Positions 43,390 through 51,255 of a stretch of DNA of 64,000 nt are shown here, piece after piece (within the stretch, counting starts at the first letter, position 1; each line of letters opens with the position of its first letter). The notes under the pieces were generated by a model. It ran no database searches and was not told the origin of the DNA. It saw only the letters and a program-made list of their open reading frames with translations. Location: assembly GCA_047621345.1 (NCBI GenBank), contig JBLHLW010000017.1, positions 7,364 through 71,363 of the forward strand, in the 5' to 3' direction. Made by a program: the position numbers and the translations under genes. This DNA is from Actimicrobium sp047621345 (lineage in GTDB: Bacteria; Pseudomonadota; Gammaproteobacteria; Burkholderiales; Burkholderiaceae_D).

Positions 43390-44916
43390 CTAGGAAAGCG
43401 TTACCGCCTCTGGCACCAACTGATACCGCTCACGCAGCACATTTTTCTGTACCTTGCTCATCGCATTGCGCGGCAATTCGTCAACGAAGACTACCCGCTT
43501 TGGTACCTTGAAGTTAGCAATACTGGCTTTCATCGCGGCGATCACGCCGGCTTCGGTCAGCGTTGCGCCCTTGGTAGTGACGATAATCGCCATCACCGCT
43601 TCGCCGAAGTCCGCATGCGGCACGCCAATGACGGCTGACTCCTCGACGCCATCGAGCTCATCGAGGAACGATTCGATCTCTTTCGGGTAGATGTTGTAGC
43701 CGCCGGAAATGATCAGGTCTTTGCTGCGGCCAACGATGCTCAGATAACCTTGTGCATCGAAAAAGCCGACATCGCCGGTGATGAAATAGCCATCGGCGGT
43801 AAATTCCAGTGCGGTCTTTTCCGGCATCTGCCAGTAACCCCGGAACACGTTGGGTCCGCGCACTTCGATGGCGCCAATTCCGCCAATTGTGCAGACCTGT
43901 CGCTGATCATCGACGACCCGCATCGTGATGCCGGGCAAGGGCAGACCGACCGTGCCGCCGACGCGTGTGCCGTCGTACGGATTGGAGGTCATCATCGCCG
44001 TCTCGCTCATGCCGTAGCGTTCGAGAATCGTCATGCCGGTGCGGGTGATGAAACTGTCGAAGGTGTCGAGCAGGAGTGGCGCCGACCCGGAGATGAACAG
44101 GCGTATCGATGCACACGTGCTGCGCTCGAAGGCCGGGTCGGCCAGCAGCCGGACATAAAATGTGGGCACGCCCATGAAGACGGTGGCACGCGGCAAGTGC
44201 CGGATCACGGTGGCGCTGTCGAAGCGCGGCAAAAAAATCATCTTGCTGCCGTTGAGCAGCGCGCCGTGGCATGCCACGAACAAGCCGTGGATATGGAACA
44301 GCGGTAGCGCGTGCAGCAGCACATCATCGGCTTGCCAGTGCCAGACTTGCTGTAGCACTTGGGCATTCGTGGCGAGGTTGCGATGGCTGAGCATGGCGCC
44401 CTTGCTGCGTCCGGTGGTGCCGGAGGTGTAGAGCAGCGCTGCCAGATCATCGTCGCTCACGTCGACGGTCTCGAACGTGTCCGAGTGCACCGCAGCGCGT
44501 TCCAGCAGCGAGCCATGGCGCTGATCATCTAGCGTGAAGACTTGGCGCGTACCGGCCGCGAACGCCAGCTTCGAGATCCAGCCGAACGTCGATGGCGCAC
44601 AGACCAGCAATGCCGGTTTCGCATCGTTGAGGAAGTAATCCATTTCAGCAGCGCGGTAAGCGGTGTTCAAGGGGACGAAGGTGAAGCCGGCGCGCAAGGT
44701 GGCCAAGTACAGGATCAATGCTTCGGGCGACTTCTCGACTTGCACGGCAATGCGCGAACCGGCCGGCAGCGCCAGACTGGCGAGCAGGTTGGCCATGCGT
44801 GCGCTGGCGTGCTCGATGTCATGCCACGAATACTCGAGGCCATCGTGGTTTTCGATGCAGCAGGTGTTGCGGTCGGCCGGAAAGTTGGCGGCGAACAGCG
44901 CGTAGAGGTTACTCAT
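43390..44916 (-). CDS. matB: Malonyl-CoA synthetase
   Basis: An acyl-CoA ligase of 508 residues that closely follows rhizobial MatB, which joins malonate to CoA with ATP. Shared blocks include IAVQVEKSPEALILYLATLRAG, PLNTAYRAAEMDYFLNDAKPALLV, the ATP motif LLYTSGTTGRSKGAMLSHRNL, IFLPRF, TVFMGVPTFYVRLL, RYGMSETAMMTSNPYDG and the catalytic lysine region LPRNAMSKVQKNVLRERY. The ATG at 44916 overlaps the lgt stop by four bases; the longer frame reading into lgt is not coding. No malonyl-CoA decarboxylase (matA) gene is nearby. Methylmalonate is also possible as substrate. Confidence 0.88.
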   Translation of the reverse strand: MSNLYALFAANFPADRNTCCIENHDGLEYSWHDIEHASARMANLLASLALPAGSRIAVQVEKSPEALILYLATLRAGFTFVPLNTAYRAAEMDYFLNDAKPALLVCAPSTFGWISKLAFAAGTRQVFTLDDQRHGSLLERAAVHSDTFETVDVSDDDLAALLYTSGTTGRSKGAMLSHRNLATNAQVLQQVWHWQADDVLLHALPLFHIHGLFVACHGALLNGSKMIFLPRFDSATVIRHLPRATVFMGVPTFYVRLLADPAFERSTCASIRLFISGSAPLLLDTFDSFITRTGMTILERYGMSETAMMTSNPYDGTRVGGTVGLPLPGITMRVVDDQRQVCTIGGIGAIEVRGPNVFRGYWQMPEKTALEFTADGYFITGDVGFFDAQGYLSIVGRSKDLIISGGYNIYPKEIESFLDELDGVEESAVIGVPHADFGEAVMAIIVTTKGATLTEAGVIAAMKASIANFKVPKRVVFVDELPRNAMSKVQKNVLRERYQLVPEAVTLS

Positions 44917-45719
44917 CGGGTCGTAACTTTCTCGCCACGGTAAGCGATCACCATCAGCACGATGCCGAGCACAATCATCGGTACCGACAGCATTTGTCCG
45001 GCGGAAATCGTGACCGGTCCGAACGGCACCACATAGTCGGGGATGCGGAAGTATTCGGTAAAAAAGCGCGCACAACCATAGCCCAGCGCGAACAGGCCAC
45101 TGACGGCCATGCGCGGTCGTGCTTTGCGCGCATAGAGCCACAGCACGATGAACAGCAGCAGGCCATCGACCAGCGCCTGATAAATGGGGGACGGATGGCG
45201 CGGCAGGTTATCGACGTTCGGCCAGATCATGGCCCAGGGCAGCGACGCATCGGCGATCCGTCCAGGCAGTTCAGCATTGATGAAATTGCCAATGCGGCCA
45301 AAGGCATAACCCAGCGGTACAAGCGGTGCAATGAAGTCCATCACATCCATCAGGTGGCGACCACGCTGGCGACTCCAGATCGTCATCGCCAGCAGCACGC
45401 CAAGAAAGCCGCCATGGAAGGACATGCCGCCTTTCCAGACCATGAAAATTTCGAGCGGATTGCTGAAATAAAACGCAGGGTTGTAAAACAGGACTTCGCC
45501 GAGACGGCCGCCAACGACGACACCAAGCACGCCGTAGAACAGCATGTCGTCGAGGTCCTCTTTTTTCCAGCCCATGACGGCGATGTGGACTTGCTTGATT
45601 CGTAGTCGACCGAGCAGGATGAATTGGGCAAAGGCGGCCAGGTACATCAATCCGTACCAGCGGATCGCCAGTGGACCAAGGTGGAGGGCAATCGGGTCCG
45701 GCATCGGATGAATCAGCAT
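44913..45719 (-). CDS. lgt: Prolipoprotein diacylglyceryl transferase
   Basis: Lgt transfers diacylglycerol from phosphatidylglycerol to the lipobox cysteine, the first step in lipoprotein maturation. The 268-residue inner-membrane protein has about seven helices. Family signatures are the N-terminal LGPLAIRWYGLMYLAAF, GGMSFHGGFLGVLLAM with the essential His, and the Lgt signature GRIGNFINAELPGR. It is coupled to matB downstream and lies 13 bases from the LysR gene upstream on the same strand. Confidence 0.96.
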   Translation of the reverse strand: MLIHPMPDPIALHLGPLAIRWYGLMYLAAFAQFILLGRLRIKQVHIAVMGWKKEDLDDMLFYGVLGVVVGGRLGEVLFYNPAFYFSNPLEIFMVWKGGMSFHGGFLGVLLAMTIWSRQRGRHLMDVMDFIAPLVPLGYAFGRIGNFINAELPGRIADASLPWAMIWPNVDNLPRHPSPIYQALVDGLLLFIVLWLYARKARPRMAVSGLFALGYGCARFFTEYFRIPDYVVPFGPVTISAGQMLSVPMIVLGIVLMVIAYRGEKVTTR

Positions 45720-45732
45720 GGAAGGTTCCGCA

Positions 45733-46629
45733 TTAGGTTTTCTTTCGCAATAAGTCGAGGAAGGCGTGCAGGACCGGCGAGTGATTGTCGCGCCGCCATG
45801 CCAGTCCGGTCTCGATGAGCGGGGTCTTGCCGCGCAAGGTTTTGTATTCGACGCCGGGGCGCTTCAGATTGGAGACGGATTGTGGCACAAGTGCGATGCC
45901 CATACCTGCAGAAACAAGCCCGACGATCGTTTGCATCTGGATCGCTTCCTGGCCGATATGTGGCGTCAGGCCTGCAGCGCGGAAGGTCGCCAGGATGGCA
46001 TCGTGGAACGCTGGGGCGATCCGGCGCGGGAAAATAATCAGCGGCAGACCGGCCACCGCCTTGAGCGACACGGCGCTACTGCCAGCGAGCGCTTTGATGC
46101 CCTTCGGGGCGGCCAGGATCAGCGGCTCCGATAGCACGGGCAAGTAGGCCAGTTCGGTCGCCGATTTTTCGGGCAACGGCGCGATTAGCAGGCCGACATC
46201 GATGCGGTTCTGGGCCAGATCCTCAAGCTGGATGTCGGTGGTAGCTTCGCGCAATTCGATATGGACTTGCGGCGTGTGTTCGCGAAATTCGCGCAGAAAC
46301 GGGGGCAGCACGCTGTAGTCGGCCGTCGAGACGAAGGCCAGTACCAATCGTCCTGACTCGCCCGAGGCAGCCAGTCGTACCAGTTCGGGCAAAGCGTGCG
46401 CCTGTGCCAGTAAGCGTCGCGCTTCAGTGAGCAGCGCGCTGCCGGCCGGTGTCAGCGCGACGCTGCGGTTGGTGCGGGCGAACAGACGATGACCCAATCC
46501 GGCTTCTAGCGCCTGTATCGTTTGCGATAGTGGCGGCTGCGTCATGTGTAGCCGCGCGGCGGCACGACCGAAGTGAAGTTCTTCGGCCACCGTCACAAAA
46601 TAGCGTAGCTGACGCAGTTCAATGCTCAC
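45733..46629 (-). CDS. LysR-family transcriptional regulator
   Basis: A 298-residue LysR regulator with an N-terminal winged helix-turn-helix (MSIELRQLRYFVTVAEELHFGRAAARLHMTQPPLSQTIQALE) and an effector-binding domain typical of the aromatic/branched-acid type (LVLAFVSTADYSVLPPFLREFREHTP, then IDVGLLIAPLP). It is divergent from ilvD with 117 bases between, and an inverted repeat AATTGAG-N11-CTCAATT in that gap is a likely binding site. It may control ilvD, itself or the lgt-matB pair; the effector is unknown. Confidence 0.92.
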   Translation of the reverse strand: MSIELRQLRYFVTVAEELHFGRAAARLHMTQPPLSQTIQALEAGLGHRLFARTNRSVALTPAGSALLTEARRLLAQAHALPELVRLAASGESGRLVLAFVSTADYSVLPPFLREFREHTPQVHIELREATTDIQLEDLAQNRIDVGLLIAPLPEKSATELAYLPVLSEPLILAAPKGIKALAGSSAVSLKAVAGLPLIIFPRRIAPAFHDAILATFRAAGLTPHIGQEAIQMQTIVGLVSAGMGIALVPQSVSNLKRPGVEYKTLRGKTPLIETGLAWRRDNHSPVLHAFLDLLRKKT

Positions 46630-46646
46630 AGATTTCCGTCCGTTTC

Positions 46647-46671
46647 AATTGAGTCGGGATTCGTCTCAATT
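46647..46671. promoter_or_regulatory. Inverted repeat, probable LysR operator
   Basis: AATTGAG (46647-46653) and CTCAATT (46665-46671), perfect 7-bp arms with an 11-base spacer, lie 18 bases before the LysR gene and about 75 before ilvD, where an autoregulatory LysR site is expected. Confidence 0.6.
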
Positions 46672-46746
46672 CCACGTGAATCATATATTTGACAGCGTGA
46701 ACCACGCAAGGCAATGTAGCGGTTTTATTCATCTCCGGAGACTTCC

Positions 46747-48420
46747 ATGGCATTCAATCGCCGCTCGAAAAATATCACTCAGGGCGTCTCGCGCAGCCCG
46801 AACCGTTCGATGTATTACGCCATGGGCTACGAGAAGGCCGACTTCGACAAGCCGATGGTCGGCATCGCCAATGGCCATTCGACGATCACACCGTGTAATT
46901 CCGGGCTGCAGAAGTTGGCCGACATCGCGATTTCCACCATCAAGGAAGCCGGTGGCAATCCGCAAGTGTTTGGAACGCCGACGATTTCGGATGGCATGTC
47001 GATGGGCACCGAAGGCATGAAGTATTCGCTGATTTCGCGCGAAGTCATTGCCGACTGTATCGAGACGGCGGTCAATGGCCAGTGGCTCGACGGCTGTCTC
47101 GTCATCGGCGGCTGCGACAAGAACATGCCCGGTGGGATGATTGCAATGGCGCGCACCAACGTACCGAGCATCTATGTCTACGGCGGCACCATCAAGCCGG
47201 GCAACTGGAAGGGCAAGGACCTGACCATCGTGTCGGCTTTTGAAGCCGTCGGTGAGTTTTCGGCTGGTCGTATGTCGCAGGAAGATTTCGATGGCATCGA
47301 GCGCAATGCCTGCCCGTCGTCGGGTTCGTGCGGTGGCATGTACACCGCCAACACGATGTCGTCGTCCTTCGAAGCACTCGGCATGTCGCTGATGTATTCG
47401 TCAACCATGGCCAATCCCGATGATGAAAAAACCGGCTCTTGCGCCGAGTCGGCCCGCGTGCTGATCGAAGCGGTCAAGAAAGACCTGAAGCCGCGTGACA
47501 TCATTACCCGCAAGTCGATCGAGAACGCCGTCTCGTTGATCATGGCCACCGGTGGTTCGACCAACGCGGTATTGCATTTCCTGGCGATTGCCCATGCCGC
47601 CGAAGTCGAATGGACTCTCGATGATTTCGAGACCGTGCGGTTGCGCGTCCCGGTGATTTGCGATCTCAAGCCTTCCGGCAAATATGTCGCGACTGACCTG
47701 CACAAGGCCGGCGGGATTCCGCAAGTGATGAAATTATTGTTGAATGCCGGCTTGCTACATGGCGATTGCATGACCATTACCGGACGCACGATGGCCGAAG
47801 AGCTGGCTGCAATACCCGATGAGCCGCGCGCTGACCAGCATGTGATCCACACCATCGAGACTGCACTGTACAAGCAAGGGCATCTGGCGATACTGAAGGG
47901 TAACTTGTCACCAGAAGGTTGCGTGGCCAAGATCACCGGCCTGAAGAACCCGGTCATCACCGGTCCGGCGCGGGTGTTCGAAGATGAATACACGGCCATG
48001 GATGCCATCCTGGCGGATCAGATCAAGCCGGGCGATGTGCTGGTGATGCGCTACCTTGGACCAAAGGGTGGGCCGGGTATGCCAGAAATGCTGGCGCCGA
48101 CGGCGGCACTGATCGGCAAGGGTCTCGGTGAAACGGTGGGCCTGATTACCGATGGTCGTTTTTCGGGGGGTACCTGGGGAATGGTCGTCGGTCACGTCTC
48201 GCCGGAAGCTTTTCTGGGTGGCACCATCGCGCTCGTGCAAGAGGGCGATTCGGTCACCATCGATGCGCGTCAGTTATTGATTCAGCTAAACGTCGCGGAT
48301 GAGGAAATCGCGCGTCGTCGGGCTTTGTGGACGGCACCGGCGCCACGTTACACGCGGGGTGTGTTGGCCAAGTTTGCCAAGTTGGCATCTTCTGCCAGCA
48401 AGGGTGCGGTGACGGACTGA
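46747..48420 (+). CDS. ilvD: Dihydroxy-acid dehydratase
   Basis: IlvD dehydrates dihydroxy-isovalerate and dihydroxy-methylvalerate in valine, leucine and isoleucine synthesis. The 557-residue enzyme has the three iron-sulfur cysteines in TPCNSGLQ, IGGCDKNMPGG and CPSSGSCGGMYTANTMS, and the C-terminal GLITDGRFSGGTWGMVVGHVSPEA signature. Shine-Dalgarno GGAG lies nine bases before the ATG. A TTGACA at 46689-46694 has only weak -10 candidates at 17-19 bases, as expected if the divergent LysR activates it. It converges on a small gene across a G-rich stretch. Confidence 0.97.
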   Translation: MAFNRRSKNITQGVSRSPNRSMYYAMGYEKADFDKPMVGIANGHSTITPCNSGLQKLADIAISTIKEAGGNPQVFGTPTISDGMSMGTEGMKYSLISREVIADCIETAVNGQWLDGCLVIGGCDKNMPGGMIAMARTNVPSIYVYGGTIKPGNWKGKDLTIVSAFEAVGEFSAGRMSQEDFDGIERNACPSSGSCGGMYTANTMSSSFEALGMSLMYSSTMANPDDEKTGSCAESARVLIEAVKKDLKPRDIITRKSIENAVSLIMATGGSTNAVLHFLAIAHAAEVEWTLDDFETVRLRVPVICDLKPSGKYVATDLHKAGGIPQVMKLLLNAGLLHGDCMTITGRTMAEELAAIPDEPRADQHVIHTIETALYKQGHLAILKGNLSPEGCVAKITGLKNPVITGPARVFEDEYTAMDAILADQIKPGDVLVMRYLGPKGGPGMPEMLAPTAALIGKGLGETVGLITDGRFSGGTWGMVVGHVSPEAFLGGTIALVQEGDSVTIDARQLLIQLNVADEEIARRRALWTAPAPRYTRGVLAKFAKLASSASKGAVTD

Positions 48421-48501
48421 CGCCTGTCACGGCGAAGAGAAGACGGGGTTTGTGAATTTGTTCGGTGTGATGCGTTGAAAGTGCCTGTGATGTGATGTGA
48501 C

Positions 48502-48528
48502 GGGGCGGGGCGGGCGGGGTGGGACGGG
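48502..48528 (+). other. G-quadruplex-type G-run after ilvD
   Basis: Six runs of three or four G separated by one or two bases (GGGGCGGGGCGGGCGGGG then TGGGACGGG) lie between the ilvD stop and the end of the small Trp-rich gene. The pattern meets the usual G-quadruplex rule in the ilvD mRNA strand. Confidence 0.75.
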
Positions 48529-48762
48529 TTACCTGCGAGGAGGTTTTTTCTCGAATGTCTTTTTGACCCGCTCTTCGCGCAGTCGCTTCATTTCATCGTG
48601 TGCTTTGCGCTTGTCTAATCCGAAGAAGGGTTCGATGAGTTCGAACCAGAGGAAGGCAATGCCGAACAGGCTCACAATCCACCACCAGGATAAATTGGCG
48701 ACCGGGCCGATTTCGAAATAGCGAAGCAAGCCCAGAACGGCGATCAGGATGATGATTGGCAT
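48529..48762 (-). CDS. Small Trp-rich membrane protein (TIGR04438 type)
   Basis: A 77-residue protein with two membrane helices (PIIILIAVLGLLRYFEIGPV and LSWWWIVSLFGIAFLWFELI) and a basic tail (KRKAHDEMKRLREERVKKTFEKKPPRR). The WWW cluster and the FFGLDKRKAHDEMKR segment match the betaproteobacterial small Trp-rich protein family of unknown function. The ATG at 48762 avoids a leader with no similarity. Its 3' end lies at the G-rich stretch. Confidence 0.85.
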   Translation of the reverse strand: MPIIILIAVLGLLRYFEIGPVANLSWWWIVSLFGIAFLWFELIEPFFGLDKRKAHDEMKRLREERVKKTFEKKPPRR

Positions 48763-48923
48763 GGCGATTCCCTTTATTTTCAGGATAGGGTGTGTGAGAC
48801 TTGCGGTCAACCTTGTTCTGTGACTAGGGCTATTGAATTACCATCAATTTGTCACAACTTCGCTGTGCAGGGGTCACCCTAATCCACTGTAGAATCATTG
48901 GCTAGTCTTACATGGAGATCGCA

Positions 48924-49232
48924 ATGAAACTATCCCTTCTGGTGTGTGTGGCCGTGAGTGCATTGGTGTCGAATGTGGCATCGGCCAGTGCCGATCTGGC
49001 CAAGTCGAAAAACTGCATGGCATGCCATGCGGTTGCCAACAAGGTAGTTGGCCCCGGATTCAAGGATGTCGCGGCTAAATATGCAGGGCAAAAAGATGCG
49101 GAAGATAAGCTGACGCAAAAGGTCCTCAAAGGCGGCAGTGGTAATTGGGGTGCGATTCCGATGCCGGCGAATACGCAGGTCAGTGAAGCCGAAGCGCGCA
49201 CGCTGGTGAAATGGATACTGACGTTAAAATAA
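48924..49232 (+). CDS. Class I cytochrome c (c551/c552 type)
   Basis: A 102-residue periplasmic monohaem cytochrome. Residues 1-22 are a signal peptide (LSLLVCVAVSALVSNVASA). The haem site is NCMACHAV; the distal Met ligand is in AIPMPANTQVSEAEARTLVKWIL, and the short length fits cytochrome c551-like electron carriers to terminal oxidases or nitrite reductase. The ATG at 48924 has GGAG eight bases upstream. A TAGAAT at 48890-48895 may be its -10. Redox partner unknown. Confidence 0.93.
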   Translation: MKLSLLVCVAVSALVSNVASASADLAKSKNCMACHAVANKVVGPGFKDVAAKYAGQKDAEDKLTQKVLKGGSGNWGAIPMPANTQVSEAEARTLVKWILTLK

Positions 49233-49250
49233 TCAAAGCATCAGGTCGTT

Positions 49251-49290
49251 AAAAAAGCCGCCCGGTTAAACCAACCGGGCGGCTTTTTTT
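49251..49290. terminator. Bidirectional terminator between cytochrome c and MBL hydrolase genes
   Basis: AAAAAAGCCGCCCGGTT-AAACC-AACCGGGCGGCTTTTTTT is a long GC-rich stem with A and T runs at its ends, in a convergent gap. Confidence 0.92.
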
Positions 49291-49304
49291 ATGGCAGTAA
49301 CGGG

Positions 49305-50306
49305 TTAGCGACCGATGCCAAACGGTGCGAACTGTACCGGTACCCAGCCATAGCCGGCGCCTTCGCTGCGCAACTGGCCGATGCCCGGGAAGGGCAAGTG
49401 GGCGCCAGCGACATAGGTCTGCTTCTTGACCGCATCGTCGAAAATTTTCTTGCGCATTGGCACGGCTTTGCTGCTGTCATTGTCAAAGCCGATGGCGATG
49501 GCGGGACGCGGAAACTGCACTGCGTAACTGTGGATCAGGTCGCCCAGAATCATCAAGGTTTGGTCTTTCGATGTCACCTGATAGCTCGTGTGGCCAGGAG
49601 TGTGTCCCGGTGTTGGTACTGGCGTGATGCCGGCAACGAGGGTCTCACCAATGGCGAATGGCTTGAACTTGCCGGCATCGATATACGGTTGCACGGAATC
49701 ACGTGCCATCTTGAAAAAGCCTTGTGCCTCTTTGGGTGCTTTTGCTGCAATGGCCGCATCCATCCAGAAATCCGCTTCTGCCTGTGCCGGACGCAGCGTG
49801 GCATTGGGATAGGCTGGCTTGCCGTCGGCGTCGAGCAGGCCGCAAGCATGGTCCGGATGCAGATGCGTCACGACGATGGTGTCGACTTGGGATGGCTCGT
49901 AGCCGGCAGCCTTCAGGTTGGCGGGCAATGCGCCCAGTGTCGGGCCAAAGCATTTAGCTGATCCGGTATCGACCAAGATCAGGTTGCTGCCGGTGTTGAT
50001 CAGGTAGGCATTGACCGCAGTCTGAATGCTTTTCTTGTTGACGAAGGAGCGTGCCAGCAACGCCTTGATTTCTTTCGGTGTCGCATTTTTTAGCAGCGCC
50101 GTGTCGAGTTCGATATAGCCGTCATACAGTGCAGTGACCTCAAAGTCGCCGATGGCCATCCGGTAGAAGCCGGGGACTTGCGTCTTGACTTGCGCGGGTG
50201 CGGCTGCCAGCACGGCCACGGGAGCCAGCAATGCACAGGTCGTCAAGCCAGCGAGAGCCAGCGTCAAGACGCTGCGTTTTGCAAAATGAAGAGTAGGTGA
50301 TGCCAT
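49305..50306 (-). CDS. Secreted metallo-beta-lactamase-fold hydrolase
   Basis: A 333-residue MBL-fold protein with a signal peptide (SVLTLALAGLTTCALLAPVAVLAAA). The zinc motif is VVTHLHPDHACGLL; further ligands are in PTPGHTPGHTSYQV and LGDLIHSYAVQF. The overall pattern, PGFYRMAIGDFEVTALYDG at the start of the mature part, resembles the methyl-parathion-hydrolase-like and quorum-quenching lactonase group. The true substrate (lactone, phosphotriester or ester) cannot be told. It stands alone between a terminator and an SDR gene on the same strand. Confidence 0.88.
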   Translation of the reverse strand: MASPTLHFAKRSVLTLALAGLTTCALLAPVAVLAAAPAQVKTQVPGFYRMAIGDFEVTALYDGYIELDTALLKNATPKEIKALLARSFVNKKSIQTAVNAYLINTGSNLILVDTGSAKCFGPTLGALPANLKAAGYEPSQVDTIVVTHLHPDHACGLLDADGKPAYPNATLRPAQAEADFWMDAAIAAKAPKEAQGFFKMARDSVQPYIDAGKFKPFAIGETLVAGITPVPTPGHTPGHTSYQVTSKDQTLMILGDLIHSYAVQFPRPAIAIGFDNDSSKAVPMRKKIFDDAVKKQTYVAGAHLPFPGIGQLRSEGAGYGWVPVQFAPFGIGR

Positions 50307-50401
50307 GAGAATCCTTGTAGCGAGTTGATCGGCACATGCCAGAGTCGTTTTTTACAGACGGCAGCATAGGCGATCCGGGGAATGTCTGCAGGCGGCAGAA
50401 A

Positions 50402-51175
50402 TTATCGCCCCAGCGTCGGGAATTTGGCAAAGCCGCTGTCGATCAGGATGAACTCACCCGTTGTGCGGGCCGCACCATGACAGAGCCAGTAGCAGGCATC
50501 GGCGACATCGTCCGGCTGGATCGTCGATGCCAGTGGTGTGACTTTCTCGTAATTGGTCCGCATCGCGTCATAGCGCTCCGTCCCCATGCCTTGTTGCAGC
50601 CATGGCGTTTCGACCAGTCCCGGACCGACGGCATTGACCCGGATCGCTGGCGCGAGGGCGCGGGCCATGCCAAAGGTCATGGCATTGAGTGCGCCTTTCG
50701 ACGCCATGTAGGCAAGGCACGAGCCGCTACCCATGACCGAGGCAACCGACGAGACGTTGACGATGCCGGCGCCAGGATTGCGCTGCAGTAGCGGCACGAA
50801 AGCGCGGATCATCTGATAGGCACCGATCACATTGACGGCATAAATGTCGTGGAAATCTTGCGCTGACAAGCCGTCCAGATCGGTTGCCGCCACGAATTTT
50901 GTGGTGCCGGCATTGTTGACCAGCGCATCGGCACGTTGCCACTTTGCGTCTACCGCAGCGGCTAACGCGCGACAATCGGCATCCTGCGCGACATCGGCTT
51001 GCATCACCAGCACGTCAGCACCAAGCGCACGACATTGTTCGGCGACGACGTTGGCCGGTTCCGGATTGCGGGAAAAGTTAATGACAACGTTGTAGCCATT
51101 GCGGGCAAACAGACGCGCGGTGGCGGCGCCGATACCAGACGATGATCCGGTAATGACTGCTACTTTTTTAGGCAT
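50402..51175 (-). CDS. Short-chain dehydrogenase/reductase
   Basis: A 257-residue classical SDR with the cofactor motif TGSSSGIGAATARLFARNG, the NNAG motif (ALVNNAGTT) and the catalytic Ser-Tyr-Lys (VSSVASVMGSGSCLAYMASKGAL). The residue pattern after the second strand (NFSRNPEPAN) favours NADP(H). The substrate is unknown. It is 95 bases upstream of the secreted MBL hydrolase, so the two may share a transcript. Confidence 0.88.
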   Translation of the reverse strand: MPKKVAVITGSSSGIGAATARLFARNGYNVVINFSRNPEPANVVAEQCRALGADVLVMQADVAQDADCRALAAAVDAKWQRADALVNNAGTTKFVAATDLDGLSAQDFHDIYAVNVIGAYQMIRAFVPLLQRNPGAGIVNVSSVASVMGSGSCLAYMASKGALNAMTFGMARALAPAIRVNAVGPGLVETPWLQQGMGTERYDAMRTNYEKVTPLASTIQPDDVADACYWLCHGAARTTGEFILIDSGFAKFPTLGR

Positions 51176-51201
51176 ATCATCCTTGATTGGGAAAACAAAA
51201 C

Positions 51202-51234
51202 AAAAAAAACGCCACGATCTTGCGATCGCGGCGT
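51202..51234 (-). terminator. Terminator after the amino-acid binding protein gene
   Basis: On the minus strand ACGCCGCGATC-GCAA-GATCGTGGCGT is followed by eight T. One mismatch in an 11-pair stem. Confidence 0.9.
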
Positions 51235-51255
51235 CTTGTGAAGCAGGTTCGACGA

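Noticed and set aside
46622..47020. 132-residue plus-strand open frame overlapping the ilvD start
   Set aside because: Out of frame with ilvD and without family features; ilvD has the ribosome site.
49305..50306. True beta-lactamase
   Set aside because: It has the MBL fold, but the overall pattern is that of lactonase or phosphotriesterase-like secreted hydrolases, and no resistance context exists.
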